Source: Opitutaceae bacterium (GTDB lineage Bacteria; Verrucomicrobiota; Verrucomicrobiia; Opitutales; Opitutaceae). Taken from it: a DNA stretch of 64,000 bases. The stretch spans positions 186,001-250,000 of the forward strand of contig JAHCAZ010000001.1 in NCBI GenBank assembly GCA_019634615.1, given 5' to 3'. Below are positions 63,914 through 64,000 of the stretch, in pieces. Numbering within the stretch: the first letter of the stretch is position 1; every line of letters starts with the position of its first letter. The position numbers and the translations under genes were made by a program. The notes below the pieces were generated by a model that saw only the letters and a program-made list of their open reading frames with translations, was not told the DNA's origin and made no database searches.

Positions 63914-64000
63914 ACGCGGCATCTGCGTTTACGCCTGAGCTCGCAAGATCTCTCCGACCCACCGTCGGTGCGGCCCTGATAACGTGATCGTGTCCAGTTC

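Overview
The window is GC-rich, densely packed DNA whose starts mostly lack strong Shine-Dalgarno sequences. The gene content points to a Gram-negative heterotroph of the Verrucomicrobia, most likely Opitutaceae-like. The clues are an outer-membrane porin and LpxB, a caa3 oxidase with an azurin-like lipoprotein, AraC regulators paired with phytanoyl-CoA dioxygenase-type genes, and GH127/GH172/GH36/sialidase-like enzymes. The taxonomic call is inference from family content, not from a marker gene comparison.

Layout. 1-6.0 kb: sulfate acquisition (3' end of a porin, then sbp-cysT-cysW-cysA, converging on an SLC13-type permease). 6.0-16.4 kb: aerobic respiration and copper handling (coxB-coxA-coxC-coxD-ctaG on the minus strand, a divergent azurin-like lipoprotein, DUF420 protein, ctaB, ctaA, then a CusF-SCO fusion and an unknown membrane-anchored protein with two His-rich domains). 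16.5-22 kb: a PhyH/AraC divergent pair, a sialidase-like gene, AMP nucleosidase and a PhoD phosphatase. 22-25.6 kb: a YndJ-like membrane protein, a Phd/PIN toxin-antitoxin pair and lipA/lipB. 25.7-29.5 kb: a three-gene furanoside hydrolase cluster (GH127-like, GH172/DUF2961, GH32/43-like). 29.5-37.3 kb: a dicarboxylate symporter, an MgtC/DUF4010 protein, lysS, lolC/E-lolD and four small or unknown genes.

37.4-47.5 kb: a frameshifted PhyH gene behind a UROD-like gene, a Gfo/Idh/MocA oxidoreductase overlapping lpxB, a large hybrid histidine kinase, and hemA with a HemX/CcsA-type membrane gene. 47.5-53.2 kb: AraC, PhyH, a GH36-like enzyme and an aldo/keto reductase. 53.3-64 kb: a methyltransferase, a polytopic membrane protein, an S9 peptidase and an RsmB-like rRNA methyltransferase in one minus-strand run, then dnaE, divergent rpsU with a clear terminator, and a TIM-barrel isomerase-like gene.

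The most unusual feature is a set of short interspersed repeats. Family A is tandem heptamers of type NAACGCT. Family B is a 72-74 bp inverted repeat with arms of 24 bp. A and B occur together, in the same order and orientation, at three separate loci. Families C (27-bp arms, two loci), D and E are further inverted repeats. Some copies enter genes: an A array encodes part of LolD's N-terminus, and the sialidase-like ORF starts in an A array and stops in a B element. No transposase that could move them lies in the window.
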